Part shown: piece after piece, positions 17,230 through 26,237 of the stretch
Layout: each line of letters opens with the position of its first letter
Numbering within the stretch: position 1 is the first letter of the stretch
Assembly: GCA_910589035.1 (NCBI GenBank)
Contig: CAJUSI010000025.1
Coordinates: forward strand, 62,001-126,000
Source of the DNA: an uncultured Acetatifactor sp.
GTDB taxonomy: Bacteria; Bacillota; Clostridia; Lachnospirales; Lachnospiraceae
Length of the DNA: 64,000 nucleotides
Direction of reading: 5' to 3'
Made by a program: the position numbers and the translations under genes
Notes under the pieces: generated by a model
Database searches by the model: none
Told to the model about the DNA's origin: nothing
What the model saw: the letters and a program-made list of their open reading frames with translations, nothing else

Positions 17230-18222
17230 GTGGCACTGAGCAATTCCCAATATGAATCCATTATAAAAGGATATGAGCGCATCAGGGATGCCAACAGAGC
17301 GTTGGAGGAGTCCAGAAGAGAAGAGGTCTTTCGCAGCATTCCCGAATACCGCAGGCTGTCGGACTCCGTCTGCACTCTCTCCGCGGCATGTGCGCGCCGG
17401 ATGCTTGACGGAGACGAGGGCGCCCTTGCGGAGCTCCACCGCAGGCTGGAGGAGATCGCTGCGAATCAGAAGAAGCTCCTGGAGGAGCATGGGTTTCCCG
17501 CCGGCTATCTGGAGCCTTCATACCGCTGCAGCGCCTGCCGCGATACCGGCTATGTCACCACACCCGAAGGCCTGAAGGAAAAATGTTCCTGCTTCCGGCA
17601 GCAGGAGATCTCTCTCCTCTATGCCCAGTCCAATATTCAGGACATGATTGCAAGGGAGAATTTTTCCACGCTTTCCTATTCGTTTTACCAGGGAGAGGAT
17701 TTGCATCATTTCCAGGCGGCCGTGGAGATCAGCCGGAAATTTATCCGGGATTTCCCGGAAAGCTCCGCCAATCTCTTCTTTTACGGTACGGTGGGTACGG
17801 GAAAGAGCTTTCTGTCCGGCTGTATCGCCGGAGAACTTCTGCAGCAGGGCCGTTCCGTCATTTATTTCAGCGCGTCGGGACTGTTCGATACTCTGGCACG
17901 CTATTCCTTTGATATCAGGGCAAAGGAAAGCCTGCAGGATTTCTATGAAGATTTATATAATTGCGAGCTCCTGATTATAGATGATCTGGGAACGGAAATT
18001 ACCAATAATTTCGTGACTTCCCAGTTGTTTTCCTGTCTGAATGAACGTTTTCTGCGGAGCAGATCCACTCTGATTTCCACCAATATCAGTCTGGAGGAGC
18101 TTCGGGACCGGTATTCGGACCGGATTTTCTCCCGGATCACCAGCTGCTTTACCTTATGCAAGCTTACGGGACCCGATATTCGTATTCTCAAGAAACGACT
18201 GGCAAACGCATCAGTCTCATAA
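17230..18222 (+). CDS. DnaC/DnaI-type helicase loader ATPase
   Basis: 330 aa. AAA+ ATPase with Walker A FYGTVGTGKSFLSG (~188), Walker B LLIIDDLGTE (~248), sensor ISTN and a C-terminal arginine-rich segment. An N-terminal Cys cluster, CSACRDTGYV...KCSCF (~98-120), matches the zinc-binding module of DnaI-like loaders. It starts with GTG at 17230, 10 nt after AGAAGGAG, 13 bp downstream of the dnaD-like gene. The pairing makes a two-component primosome set for loading the replicative helicase. Confidence 0.93.
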   Translation: MALSNSQYESIIKGYERIRDANRALEESRREEVFRSIPEYRRLSDSVCTLSAACARRMLDGDEGALAELHRRLEEIAANQKKLLEEHGFPAGYLEPSYRCSACRDTGYVTTPEGLKEKCSCFRQQEISLLYAQSNIQDMIARENFSTLSYSFYQGEDLHHFQAAVEISRKFIRDFPESSANLFFYGTVGTGKSFLSGCIAGELLQQGRSVIYFSASGLFDTLARYSFDIRAKESLQDFYEDLYNCELLIIDDLGTEITNNFVTSQLFSCLNERFLRSRSTLISTNISLEELRDRYSDRIFSRITSCFTLCKLTGPDIRILKKRLANASVS

Positions 18223-18240
18223 AACAGAAAGGATATACGC

Positions 18241-19425
18241 ATGGGCAATCAAGAAGAAAAACGGAATCTGGAAACCATTCCCGTAGGTTCTCTGGGAATT
18301 ATTGCACTGGAGGGCTGCCGGGCGCTGGGGGAGAAGATCGACGGCTATCTGGTGAAATGGAGGGCAGAGCGGGAGAGCGAGCACAAGGAATCCCTGGCGT
18401 TTTCCGGCTACCAGAGAGACTCCTACCTGTTAAAGGCCAAAGTCCCCCGCTTCGGTTCCGGGGAAGCCAAGGGAACCATCCTGGAATCTGTCCGGGGCTG
18501 CGATCTGTACCTGCTGGTGGATGTCTGCAATTATTCGCTGACCTATCCCCTATGCGGGCATGAGAATCATATGTCCCCCGACGACCATTATCAGGATCTA
18601 AAGCGCATTATCGCCGCTGTGGGCGGCAAGGCGCGCAGGATCACCGTCATCATGCCCTTCCTCTATGAGAGCCGCCAGCATAAGCGCACTGCCAGGGAGT
18701 CCCTGGACTGCGCCCTTGCCCTGCAGGAGCTGGTGCAGATGGGTGTGGACAATATCATTACCTTTGACGCCCATGATCCGAGAGTGCAGAACGCCATTCC
18801 CCTTCATGGCTTTGAAACGGTGCAGCCCGCTTACCAGTTTATCAAGGGCCTGCTGCGCCATGTGAAGGATCTGAGTCTGGATTCCGATCATATGATGATC
18901 ATCAGCCCCGATGAGGGCGGCATGACCCGGGCGATCTATATCGCCAATGTGCTGGGGCTGGATATGGGAATGTTCTATAAAAGGCGGGACTACACGAGAG
19001 TGGTAAACGGGCGCAATCCCATTATCGCCCATGAATTCCTGGGGACCAGTGTGGAAGGCAAGGATATGATCATTATCGACGATATGATTTCCTCCGGGGA
19101 CAGCGTGCTGGAGGTTGCCGCAGCCCTGAAGGAGCGCAAAGCCCGTAAGATTTTCATTTTCTCCACCTTCGGCCTGTTCACCAACGGACTGGAGAAATTT
19201 GACCGGGCTTTTGAGAGCGGGCTTCTGGACCGGGTGCTCACCACCAACCTGATTTACCAGACCCCGGAGCTGCTGCAGAGGGAGTGGTATATCAACTGCG
19301 ATATGAGTAAATATGTGGCTTATCTCATCGATACCCTGAATCATGATTCTTCCATCAGCGATCTGCTGAATCCTAATACGAAGATCCAGAATGTTGTAGC
19401 ACGATATAAAAACGGTCAGCTTTGA
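18241..19425 (+). CDS. prs: Ribose-phosphate pyrophosphokinase, long form
   Basis: Prs makes PRPP from ribose-5-P and ATP for nucleotide, His and Trp synthesis. The 394-aa protein has FGSGEAKGTILESVRGCDLYLLVD, the catalytic-loop region MPFLYESRQHKRTARES, FDAHDPRVQNAIP and the PRPP-binding loop MIIIDDMISSGDSV (~275). It is about 80 residues longer than the common ~315-aa enzyme, with an N-terminal extension and internal inserts. AGAAAGGATATACGC precedes the ATG, 18 bp after the helicase loader gene, so it is probably co-transcribed with replication genes. Confidence 0.93.
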   Translation: MGNQEEKRNLETIPVGSLGIIALEGCRALGEKIDGYLVKWRAERESEHKESLAFSGYQRDSYLLKAKVPRFGSGEAKGTILESVRGCDLYLLVDVCNYSLTYPLCGHENHMSPDDHYQDLKRIIAAVGGKARRITVIMPFLYESRQHKRTARESLDCALALQELVQMGVDNIITFDAHDPRVQNAIPLHGFETVQPAYQFIKGLLRHVKDLSLDSDHMMIISPDEGGMTRAIYIANVLGLDMGMFYKRRDYTRVVNGRNPIIAHEFLGTSVEGKDMIIIDDMISSGDSVLEVAAALKERKARKIFIFSTFGLFTNGLEKFDRAFESGLLDRVLTTNLIYQTPELLQREWYINCDMSKYVAYLIDTLNHDSSISDLLNPNTKIQNVVARYKNGQL

Positions 19426-19439
19426 AAGCTGGCCGTTTT
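19408..19439. terminator. Bidirectional terminator after prs
   Basis: AAAACGGTCAGCTTTG...AAAGCTGGCCGTTTT forms a ~15-bp stem flanked by A and T runs. The prs stop codon (19423-19425) lies inside the stem. It can also end the convergent 80-aa gene. Confidence 0.85.
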
Positions 19440-19453
19440 CAACCGGGGCTTTC

Positions 19454-19696
19454 CTACAGCACTGTCCCCGCCATCATCATGCCCACCAGCTGGTCCCGCT
19501 GTACGGCATCGTCTGCACCTTTGGCCTTCGACGCCACAGCCTCCAGCTCTATTTTGCCTGCAGCGGCCCGCTGCAGCTTTTCCTGAAATTCCTTCTTCTC
19601 CCGCTCGGCCTTTCTGGCCCTGCGCTCCGCGGCGGCGCGGTTCTGAAGCTTCATTGTATTTTCCATGGAATGCAGTAGCTGCGTCATATCGTTCAT
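19454..19696 (-). CDS. 80-aa coiled-coil protein, unknown
   Basis: From ATG 19696 (GGAGGAGAGAG just upstream; a second ATG at 19687 is possible) the frame gives MNDMTQLLHSMENTMKLQNR, then a very charged helix AAAERRARKAEREKKEFQEKLQRAAAG and the tail QLVGMMMAGTVL. No domain is recognised. It is a single long amphipathic helix without a signal peptide. Convergent to prs and sharing its terminator. Confidence 0.55.
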   Translation of the reverse strand: MNDMTQLLHSMENTMKLQNRAAAERRARKAEREKKEFQEKLQRAAAGKIELEAVASKAKGADDAVQRDQLVGMMMAGTVL

Positions 19697-19910
19697 CTCT
19701 CTCCTCCTTATAGTCCTTTCTCCGTAATTTATACTGGCGGTTACTGAGATCTGCCAGGCCACCCGGCTCACGGGTGACTGTTGCTGTAAATATAATATCG
19801 GCCGGCGGCGCGTCTGTCTTTACCCCCCGGCCCCGGTATGTGCAGATTGCAGCCATGGGGCGGCCGGGAAATGACTGGCCTCCCGCAGTTTTCAGACTCT
19901 CCTTAAGCCT

Positions 19911-20423
19911 TCACCAGCAGCCCTCTTCCTTTCCATAGGAGAATCTGCCGTCTGTAGTAAGAATTTTTTCTGCCAGACTCTTATTCCTCAAGCCCAGTAT
20001 CATAACATCGTCCCGGGTTCTTTCTTTTCCCAGGGAGTCGACATAACAGGCATCCCTGTTCAGGTAAGCATAACCAAATTTTTCATACAGTTTATACACT
20101 GTTTCGGTTTTCTCAGTAAACAGGCAGGCTACATCGACTCCGATTTCATAGGACTTTTGCAGCGCACATTCCACCAGCTTTCTGGCGCAGCCTCTTCCTC
20201 TGTATTCAGGGGCCACTGCCAGTCCCCCTATTCCGCCTATGTATAATTCCTCGCCTTCATACTCTGTCATTCTCTTGTAGACATAGCAGATGCCGACTAT
20301 CCGTTGTCCATCAAATGCCGCATAGACGCCTGTTTCCACTGCCCCGAAAAGATGGTTTTCAAAAGAAATTTGTATTCCATACATTCCCTCCAAATAATAG
20401 TTCTCAGCGCGATTGTAAACCAT
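19911..20423 (-). CDS. GNAT-family N-acetyltransferase
   Basis: 170 aa. Acetyl-CoA-binding region GGLAVAPEYRGRGCARKLVECAL (V-x-P-xx-R/QGRG) is clear, followed by TEKTETVYKLYEKFGYAYL, similar to Eis-like acetyltransferases. The family would usually have a longer N-terminus; here it starts at MVYNRAENYYLEGMYG with no strong ribosome binding site. The start codon overlaps the inverted repeat in front of bioY, so the two divergent genes share a control region. Confidence 0.8.
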   Translation of the reverse strand: MVYNRAENYYLEGMYGIQISFENHLFGAVETGVYAAFDGQRIVGICYVYKRMTEYEGEELYIGGIGGLAVAPEYRGRGCARKLVECALQKSYEIGVDVACLFTEKTETVYKLYEKFGYAYLNRDACYVDSLGKERTRDDVMILGLRNKSLAEKILTTDGRFSYGKEEGCW

Positions 20424-20464
20424 AACATATATTGGTTGACATTCTTATTCTTTTGCTTTATAAT
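20413..20464 (+). promoter_or_regulatory. bioY promoter with BirA-like inverted repeat
   Basis: TTGACA (20436-20441), 17 bp, TATAAT (20459-20464) is a consensus SigA promoter 69 bp before bioY. TTGTAAACC (20413-20421) and GGTTGACAT (20434-20442) form an imperfect inverted repeat over the -35 box. The half-sites match the BirA operator (TTGTAAACC/GGTTTACAA), but the spacer is 12 bp rather than the usual 14-16, so BirA control is only suggested. Confidence 0.6.
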
Positions 20465-20532
20465 CCTTAATTGTAACCCATTTCAAAAAGAAGATAACAT
20501 TAGACAAGCAAAAAAGAAAGGACTTTTAGAAA

Positions 20533-21108
20533 ATGAGCAAATCCAATGCAGCAGCAAAACCCTTCTTCCAAGTTCGCCAACTCACTCTGGCCGGGCTTAT
20601 GACGGCAGTTATCTGTATCCTTGCCCCCCTGTCACTACAGATCCCGGTCAGCCCGGTGCCTGTTTCCCTGGGCTTTCTGGCAATCTATTTTGCGGTATCC
20701 GTCCTGGGAATGAAGCTGGGAACCCTGAGCGTAGTCATCTATATTCTGCTGGGTCTGGCAGGCCTCCCCGTGTTCACAGGCTTCACCGGCGGTCCCGGAA
20801 AGCTCTTCGGACCCACGGGAGGCTACATCATCGGCTATCTCTTCATGGCGCCCATCTGCGGATTTTTTATAGACAAATGGGGAGATAAGCTTCTTCTGAG
20901 CTTTGCAGGTATGATTCTTGGCTCGGCGGTCTGTTATCTCTTCGGAACCGTGTGGCTGGCCTATCAGGGCTCTTACACTTTTCCGCAGGCGTTGGCGGCA
21001 GGCGTCCTTCCTTTCATTCCTGCAGACCTGATCAAAATGGTGGTCGCTGTGACTATCGGAAGACAGCTGCGAAGGCGGCTGCATAAGGCAGGGCTGCTCC
21101 TGTCCTGA
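20533..21108 (+). CDS. bioY: BioY, biotin ECF transporter S component
   Basis: 191-aa integral membrane protein with about six hydrophobic helices. The family motifs are SPVPVSLGFLAIYFAVSVLGMKLGTLSV, LGLAGLPVFTGFTGGPGKLFGPTGGYIIGYLFMA and IPADLIKMVVAV. BioY captures biotin and works with an EcfA/A'/T module, none of which is encoded here. Monocistronic, with a strong own promoter and a 20-bp hairpin downstream. Confidence 0.95.
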   Translation: MSKSNAAAKPFFQVRQLTLAGLMTAVICILAPLSLQIPVSPVPVSLGFLAIYFAVSVLGMKLGTLSVVIYILLGLAGLPVFTGFTGGPGKLFGPTGGYIIGYLFMAPICGFFIDKWGDKLLLSFAGMILGSAVCYLFGTVWLAYQGSYTFPQALAAGVLPFIPADLIKMVVAVTIGRQLRRRLHKAGLLLS

Positions 21109-21126
21109 CCGGGCAGTCCTCACTGC

Positions 21127-21174
21127 TATGCGTGCCAGACGGCTGATTTCATTGTCAGCCGTCTGGCACGCATA
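21127..21174 (+). terminator. Perfect 20-bp stem-loop after bioY
   Basis: TATGCGTGCCAGACGGCTGA (21127-21146) pairs perfectly with 21155-21174 around an 8-nt loop. There is no T tract, so it may be a processing or stabilising hairpin rather than a classical terminator. Its right arm begins the tandem repeat array. Confidence 0.6.
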
Positions 21175-21335
21175 AGCTGCAATCCGGTTTTTGCAGAAAC
21201 GCGCCGGATTCCTTCCTCAGTCCCCTGACACGCACATGCCGCAATCCGGTTTTTGCAAAAAACGCGCCGGATTCCCTCCTCAGTCCCCTGGCACGCATAA
21301 GCCGCAATCCGGTTCTTGCCGGAATATGCAGGTCT
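21167..21335. repeat. 62-63-bp tandem repeat, ~2.7 copies
   Basis: Units start at 21167, 21229 and 21292 with CACGCAyAwGCyGCAATCCGG, continue through a TTTTTGCA and AACGCGCCGGATT block and end TCCTCAGTCCCCTGr. AATCCGG and CCGGATT in each unit are complementary, giving a hairpin per unit. Non-coding, between convergent bioY and the 175-aa membrane protein gene. Confidence 0.85.
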
Positions 21336-21349
21336 CCGTTGTCAGCCGC

Positions 21350-21877
21350 TTATGCACCGGTATATTTGTCATAGAGCGTCACGATATTATCCTGGGCATC
21401 GTACATTGTGATCGCCCCGCAGTCCACGGGAAGCACAACGGTGAAAGGCTCGCCGGGGTCAACCTGGATGACCCTTTCACTGCCCGCGCTCTCCACTACA
21501 ATCCTGCTCACTCCGTCTTCATTCAGAGACATCAGCGCGATTCCCTTATCCTCGAACACCACTCCCCGGACGCCCTCTGTCATATAGGGATCGTTTCCCC
21601 CCTGTCTGAAAAAGTAGCCGTATGACAGTCCTTCCCGGCTTAGATAGATGGAGTATGCGCACTCGTCCCTGTCCTCGTCATAGAAAAGCATGGCGCAGAT
21701 GTCCTCATTGATATCCCGGGCCACCTCCCAATCGCTCTCGATTCCCTGGTTCTCCCGTGCATCCTGCTCCAGTCTGCTCTCCGATACGCCCAGTATGTCA
21801 GCCTTCCATATAATCAGAAAAGCCAACAGGACGATCAGCACCATCCCTATCAATACGGGTATTTTTTCTGCCTTCAT
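21350..21877 (-). CDS. Membrane-anchored extracytoplasmic protein, unknown
   Basis: 175 aa from ATG 21877 (GGAGGGAAAGAAC upstream). One N-terminal membrane helix, VLIGMVLIVLLAFLIIW, then an acidic soluble domain (DPYMTEGVRGVVFEDKGIALMS, VVLPVDCGAITMYDAQDNIVTLYD). No named family recognised. It lies 34 bp after the 841-aa membrane protein and is probably its operon partner; topology suggests both act outside the membrane. Confidence 0.65.
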   Translation of the reverse strand: MKAEKIPVLIGMVLIVLLAFLIIWKADILGVSESRLEQDARENQGIESDWEVARDINEDICAMLFYDEDRDECAYSIYLSREGLSYGYFFRQGGNDPYMTEGVRGVVFEDKGIALMSLNEDGVSRIVVESAGSERVIQVDPGEPFTVVLPVDCGAITMYDAQDNIVTLYDKYTGA

Positions 21878-21911
21878 GTTCTTTCCCTCCTGGTTCTCAT
21901 GTATATTATTC

Positions 21912-24437
21912 TCAATCCTCACGCAGATATGTGATGAACTGGTTTCCATTTCTCTCGAGCCATTGTACGGCATCGTCCATTCCCATCATTTGAATCTCTC
22001 CGGTCAGCGGATTCAGAAATCCCAGATTATATTCATTAAAGCCCACCAGCAGCACGGCGGAGCCGTCCTCCATCAGCGCAAGTACCGGAATATCCAGATT
22101 GACATAGTAAAGCGCCGCTTCCAGGCTGCAGCCTGATAAATTCAGAATCGTCCCGTGCAGACTGTCCTCCAGAATCTGAATGACATTTTCCCCTCTGTCC
22201 AAAAGCCGCTGGGTGCTCCTGCTGATGCCCTCATAAGCCAGCAGGGTGTCAAGGCACAGGGCCAATTCGCTCCTGTCCCCGGAGACCTCCGCCTCTTTGA
22301 TCGCCATAATCTGATTCTTTGCCGCGCGGTTTCCCCGCATCCAGATTTGCCTTCCGCTCACATCCACCACTACGCCGGACACGGAATTGGCCAGGCTCAC
22401 GGCACCTGCAGGCGAGGCAAAGCTTCCCTCCACGCCGTAGGGCCCGTACACATAGTATCGTTTTTCCCGCTCCTGCTCCGGAAGCTGAAGCAGCCTTCCT
22501 CCCTCATAGACCACTTCCTTGGGGGTCAGGATCTTGATGGATTTACTGTCTATATTGATCCTTGTCTGGATTTCCACATAGCGCTGGTATCTATCGGTAT
22601 TGACTGTCACAATTACGTTCTTGCCCGGGTTGACTTCCGTATTGTCCATTACATGATCCTGCTCGATCTCCTGATATTGGCCGCTTTCCAGCCGTCTCAC
22701 CCGTTCCAGTGTAATCTGATTTTCAGAAATGCTGCTGTCCGTCACATAGATATTCTGTTGGTAATACTCCTTTAGCAGCTCCCCGGAAGAGGTACCGATG
22801 CAGATCTTATACATGGGATAGAAAATCCTGCCGGAGCTCTCCTGCCTCACGTCCGCCGCATAAGCCACGCCGTATATAATATCCTCCTCCATCAGTCCCA
22901 GGGGACGTATCACCTCCCCGGCCCCGGCAGATATGGTGATCTGCGTATCAGTTCCCAGGTTCCTGATATTCAGTGCGCCGCTCTGGTAGATATCTTCTCC
23001 CTGAGACCACACAATAATCTTATGATTTCCGGAGACATGCAATTCCCCATCCTGGACGATCTCCAGCAATTTCGTGTATTTTTTTCCCTCCAGGTCAACT
23101 CCGTACACGGTGTTATGCAGCACCAGATACAGATTCTGGTCCCTGTTCAGGTACAAGAGCTGCTCCATTTCCGCCTTCAGGGCGGAAAAGCTTCTCTCAT
23201 ACGGAATGTAGAGCAGCTCTTCAACGGTATTCTGCTCGCTGTTATGCGTATAAAGCGCAATTCCCACTTCCCCCTCATGTCTTCCCCGGTTCATATAGCC
23301 GTATACGGCAAACTGTGCATTTCCTCCTTCGTTCACATTCAGTATCTTGATGCCGTGCTGGTCATACATGGTCCGGGCGTCCCCATTTTCCTCATCGTAG
23401 AAGCTGAACAGAACCGTCAGCTTATTGGCGGTCAGATCATAGCTGAACAGACGGTTTGCCACCTCAAAGATTACTACGTTGCCGTCCTCGCTTTCCATCA
23501 TATCCACATCTGTCTCCGTGATGCCCAGCAGAATTTTATCATTTATGCACATTTGATCCGCCTGGGGGATCTGCGTCATGCTGCGTTCATAATCCAACAG
23601 ATAGATTTCATCCGCAGTGTACCGTACACGGTAGTATTCCTGCACCCCATAATATGTCCTGTAGTCTCCCTCCGCAGTGGACACGATATAATGCATCACC
23701 AGGGATGCCGTCTGAGGGGCAATCTCTTTCAGCTGCACCACCGGTGCGGTGATTTCCTCCACCCCCAGATTTCCCCAGGTAATCTGTCGGAAGCTGCTGT
23801 GAATATTTACCTTGTGAAAGGAAGTATTGTCCTCCAGCCTTGCGTCCGGTTCCAGATATACCGCCAGTTCCCTTGCCGCGTCCCTGTTGTATAATTTTTC
23901 ATGAAAATTAATGCAGAACTCTATTTTCTCCGCCTCATGAAGCCCATCGCTCCAGATCACTCTGGTATAATACGAAACCGTTCTGCTCTCATCCAGCTCC
24001 AGCAAAATAGTCAGAGCATATTCTCTGTCCCGGTCGATCAGATCCTTCAGTGCAAGGCTGCCCCTGATCCTGTCTTCCTCCTTATAATAGTCCGTAATTT
24101 CCGTACTCTCGATCAGCCTGGAGCCGTCGGCACTGCGCACTTCCATATGGATTCCCGTCACGTTCCGTCCGTAAGTATCCACCACAAATCCGCTTTCCCT
24201 GCTCCCCCCCAGTACCGTCACCGTATCCCGCTGGAAGGCGGTTTCCATGTCCTGGGTATACCCGTGAAGCTGGTTGCATTCCGTCCCACCCATGACCATG
24301 GTCACAATCGGAAGGGTGGCCGGCGCCATCTCCATGGTCAGATTATCATGTCCTCTGTTCATAATCCTGCTGATAATAATCAGAGCAAGCAGGAATACGA
24401 CGAAAAAAATCAAAAACTTTATCAGGCTTCTTTTCAT
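21912..24437 (-). CDS. Large membrane-anchored protein with C39-peptidase-like C-terminus
   Basis: 841 aa with an uncleaved-signal-like N-terminal helix (FLIFFVVFLLALIIISRI), a long beta-rich extracytoplasmic region (WD/propeller-like segments, ~280-560), and a C-terminal ~110 residues. This last part, GCSLEAALYYVNLDIPVLALMEDGSAVLLVGFNEYNLGFLNPLTGEI, resembles the papain-like C39 fold in which GFNEYNLGFLNP replaces the His/Asp block; a classic His is not evident, so activity is doubtful. It overlaps the upstream methyltransferase gene by 4 bp. Function unknown; probably envelope-associated. Confidence 0.65.
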   Translation of the reverse strand: MKRSLIKFLIFFVVFLLALIIISRIMNRGHDNLTMEMAPATLPIVTMVMGGTECNQLHGYTQDMETAFQRDTVTVLGGSRESGFVVDTYGRNVTGIHMEVRSADGSRLIESTEITDYYKEEDRIRGSLALKDLIDRDREYALTILLELDESRTVSYYTRVIWSDGLHEAEKIEFCINFHEKLYNRDAARELAVYLEPDARLEDNTSFHKVNIHSSFRQITWGNLGVEEITAPVVQLKEIAPQTASLVMHYIVSTAEGDYRTYYGVQEYYRVRYTADEIYLLDYERSMTQIPQADQMCINDKILLGITETDVDMMESEDGNVVIFEVANRLFSYDLTANKLTVLFSFYDEENGDARTMYDQHGIKILNVNEGGNAQFAVYGYMNRGRHEGEVGIALYTHNSEQNTVEELLYIPYERSFSALKAEMEQLLYLNRDQNLYLVLHNTVYGVDLEGKKYTKLLEIVQDGELHVSGNHKIIVWSQGEDIYQSGALNIRNLGTDTQITISAGAGEVIRPLGLMEEDIIYGVAYAADVRQESSGRIFYPMYKICIGTSSGELLKEYYQQNIYVTDSSISENQITLERVRRLESGQYQEIEQDHVMDNTEVNPGKNVIVTVNTDRYQRYVEIQTRINIDSKSIKILTPKEVVYEGGRLLQLPEQEREKRYYVYGPYGVEGSFASPAGAVSLANSVSGVVVDVSGRQIWMRGNRAAKNQIMAIKEAEVSGDRSELALCLDTLLAYEGISRSTQRLLDRGENVIQILEDSLHGTILNLSGCSLEAALYYVNLDIPVLALMEDGSAVLLVGFNEYNLGFLNPLTGEIQMMGMDDAVQWLERNGNQFITYLRED

Positions 24438-25606
24438 AGCAGCTCCTTCAGAGTGGGATTCACCTGCAGAAATTCCATTGCAAGATCAAGGGCGCCGGAC
24501 TTCTCTTCAGATAATATCCCTCCTTTGGGGCGCATCCCCCTTCTCTTCACTGCCCGGATTAATAGATTCTTTGGGGTATGCTCCATGTCGATAAACTCCA
24601 GAATCTGTGTATCATAACCTTTCTTTTCCAGAAGATCGGCCCGCAGAGCATCCGTGATCAGCGCCGCCATGCGTTCCTTTATAAGACCGTATTTGAATAT
24701 GGGCTGCAGCAGGTCGCATCGAATCTGTCCGTTCAGTTCGTGCTGGCAGCAGGGCACTGCCAGAATCACCTCCGCTCCCCACTTAACCGCCTTCTCCAGC
24801 GCATAATCCGTAGCCCTGTCGCAGGCGTGAAGGGATACCACCATGTCCACTTTTCCGTCATCCTGAAAGCTGCTGATATCCCCTTCCCGGAAGTCGAGCT
24901 TCTCATACTGCAGCCTCTTCGCCAGCCGGCCGCAATTCTTGATCACTTCCGTCTTCAGATCCAGCCCTGTCACTCTCACATCCCTGTGCTCTAATTGATG
25001 AAGATAATAATACATTGCAAAGGTCAGATAAGACTTCCCGCAGCCGAAATCCACAATGCGGATGGTCCGGTCTGCCGGAAGCTTATCCAGTATATCTCTG
25101 ATAAACTCCAGATATCGATTAATCTGGCGGAATTTGTCATATTTAGCCTTCAGAATCCGTCCGTCCGGGGACTGAACCCCCAGCTCCACCAGGAAATCCA
25201 CCGGCTCTCCTTCCTGAAGAATGTATTTTCTGGAACGATCGTGGCTTAAATCCGCTGCCTTCTGCTCTTCCGTCTGCTTTTCCCTGCACTGCCTGCTTTT
25301 TATGGACAGTCTGCCCCTTTTGCTGACCAGCACCGTGATCTCCTCCCCGGCATTGCGCATCTGTGCCTGGCGGAAGCAATCCGACAGATAGCCTGACAGC
25401 CGTTCCTGCATCTCCTCCTTCGTATGGTTCGAGTGAAATACCTGGACGCCTCTGTAGAGCGTCTCCTGAAAAAAGAGACCTCCTTTCATCCGCACAGGTC
25501 TGATTTTCACCTTTGCCGCCCGCTCAGCATCCCTTGTATTGCTGAGGGTAATTCCGATTAAATCCTGATTCAGCATCCGCTGAAAAATTTCTCTCAGTTC
25601 TTCCAT
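24434..25606 (-). CDS. Class I SAM-dependent methyltransferase (Methyltransf_32-like)
   Basis: 390 aa. The SAM site IVDFGCGKSYLTFAMYYYL is at about residue 180, with VTGLDLKTEVI, EGDISSFQDDGKVDMVVSLHACDRATDYAL and ILAVPCCQHELNGQI following. The SLHACD and PCCQHE signatures are typical of the GSTCD/Methyltransf_32 group, whose bacterial substrate is not established (RNA is a plausible guess). Its stop overlaps the next start by 4 bp (coupling). Confidence 0.85.
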   Translation of the reverse strand: MEELREIFQRMLNQDLIGITLSNTRDAERAAKVKIRPVRMKGGLFFQETLYRGVQVFHSNHTKEEMQERLSGYLSDCFRQAQMRNAGEEITVLVSKRGRLSIKSRQCREKQTEEQKAADLSHDRSRKYILQEGEPVDFLVELGVQSPDGRILKAKYDKFRQINRYLEFIRDILDKLPADRTIRIVDFGCGKSYLTFAMYYYLHQLEHRDVRVTGLDLKTEVIKNCGRLAKRLQYEKLDFREGDISSFQDDGKVDMVVSLHACDRATDYALEKAVKWGAEVILAVPCCQHELNGQIRCDLLQPIFKYGLIKERMAALITDALRADLLEKKGYDTQILEFIDMEHTPKNLLIRAVKRRGMRPKGGILSEEKSGALDLAMEFLQVNPTLKELL

Positions 25607-25681
25607 ACTTTCCGTCTCAAAATGTTAATTCCGAATACTCCTCCGGCGTTGCGGGCAAACCGTCATGTTTCCGGATATGCT

Positions 25682-26083
25682 TCAGAAGCTTATGCTTCCC
25701 CTGCGTCCCCCGTGCCGGCGTTTATAGATCTCTCCGCACAGGAGAACCTGTATCATATCCTCCCCGGGAGCGTTCTCCTCTTCCGTCTCCAGCACCTTCT
25801 GCATGGACTTCGCCAATGCCTGCAGGCTGTAACGGTCCGGATATTCATCGTAGATCATGCTGCCCTCATAATCCGCTTTATCCAGGATCTGTGCTATCCT
25901 CTTCTGGCAGCGTCTCACCTGGTCCGGCCAGGTCTGCTGCAGATATTCCAGATCCTGTAACAGCATGGCCTCCTGATTTAAAACCCGGCAGCCGGGGTAC
26001 GTCATATAAAAAGGAAGGGGCCCGTTCCAGCCCCTTACATTGCTTTCCTGCATCGGCTGTAATAGTTTAGAATGAAATTCCAT
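25682..26083 (-). CDS. 133-aa conserved-looking protein, unknown
   Basis: Starts at ATG 26083 (AGAGGAATGTAT in front; the ATG at 26089 is too close to the SD). Sequence includes WNGPLPFYMTYPGCRVLNQEAMLLQDLEYLQQTWPDQVRRCQKRIAQILDKADYEGSMIYDEYPDR and ends RRHGGRRGSISF. Mostly helical, cytosolic, no known domain recognised. It leads the methyltransferase gene by 75 bp on the same strand, after the atp operon. Confidence 0.65.
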   Translation of the reverse strand: MEFHSKLLQPMQESNVRGWNGPLPFYMTYPGCRVLNQEAMLLQDLEYLQQTWPDQVRRCQKRIAQILDKADYEGSMIYDEYPDRYSLQALAKSMQKVLETEEENAPGEDMIQVLLCGEIYKRRHGGRRGSISF

Positions 26084-26237
26084 ATACATTCCTCTTAAGA
26101 CTTTTTAACAGCATATGCGTATTTTCATCCAATTGTTACAGAGAACTGCCAGGGGGTTCCCGGCAGTTCCCTTCACCTTACGAGAAGCCGCCATTATGCA
26201 GCTGCTTTTGTTTCCCTTCCTCTGTGAGAATACTCCT

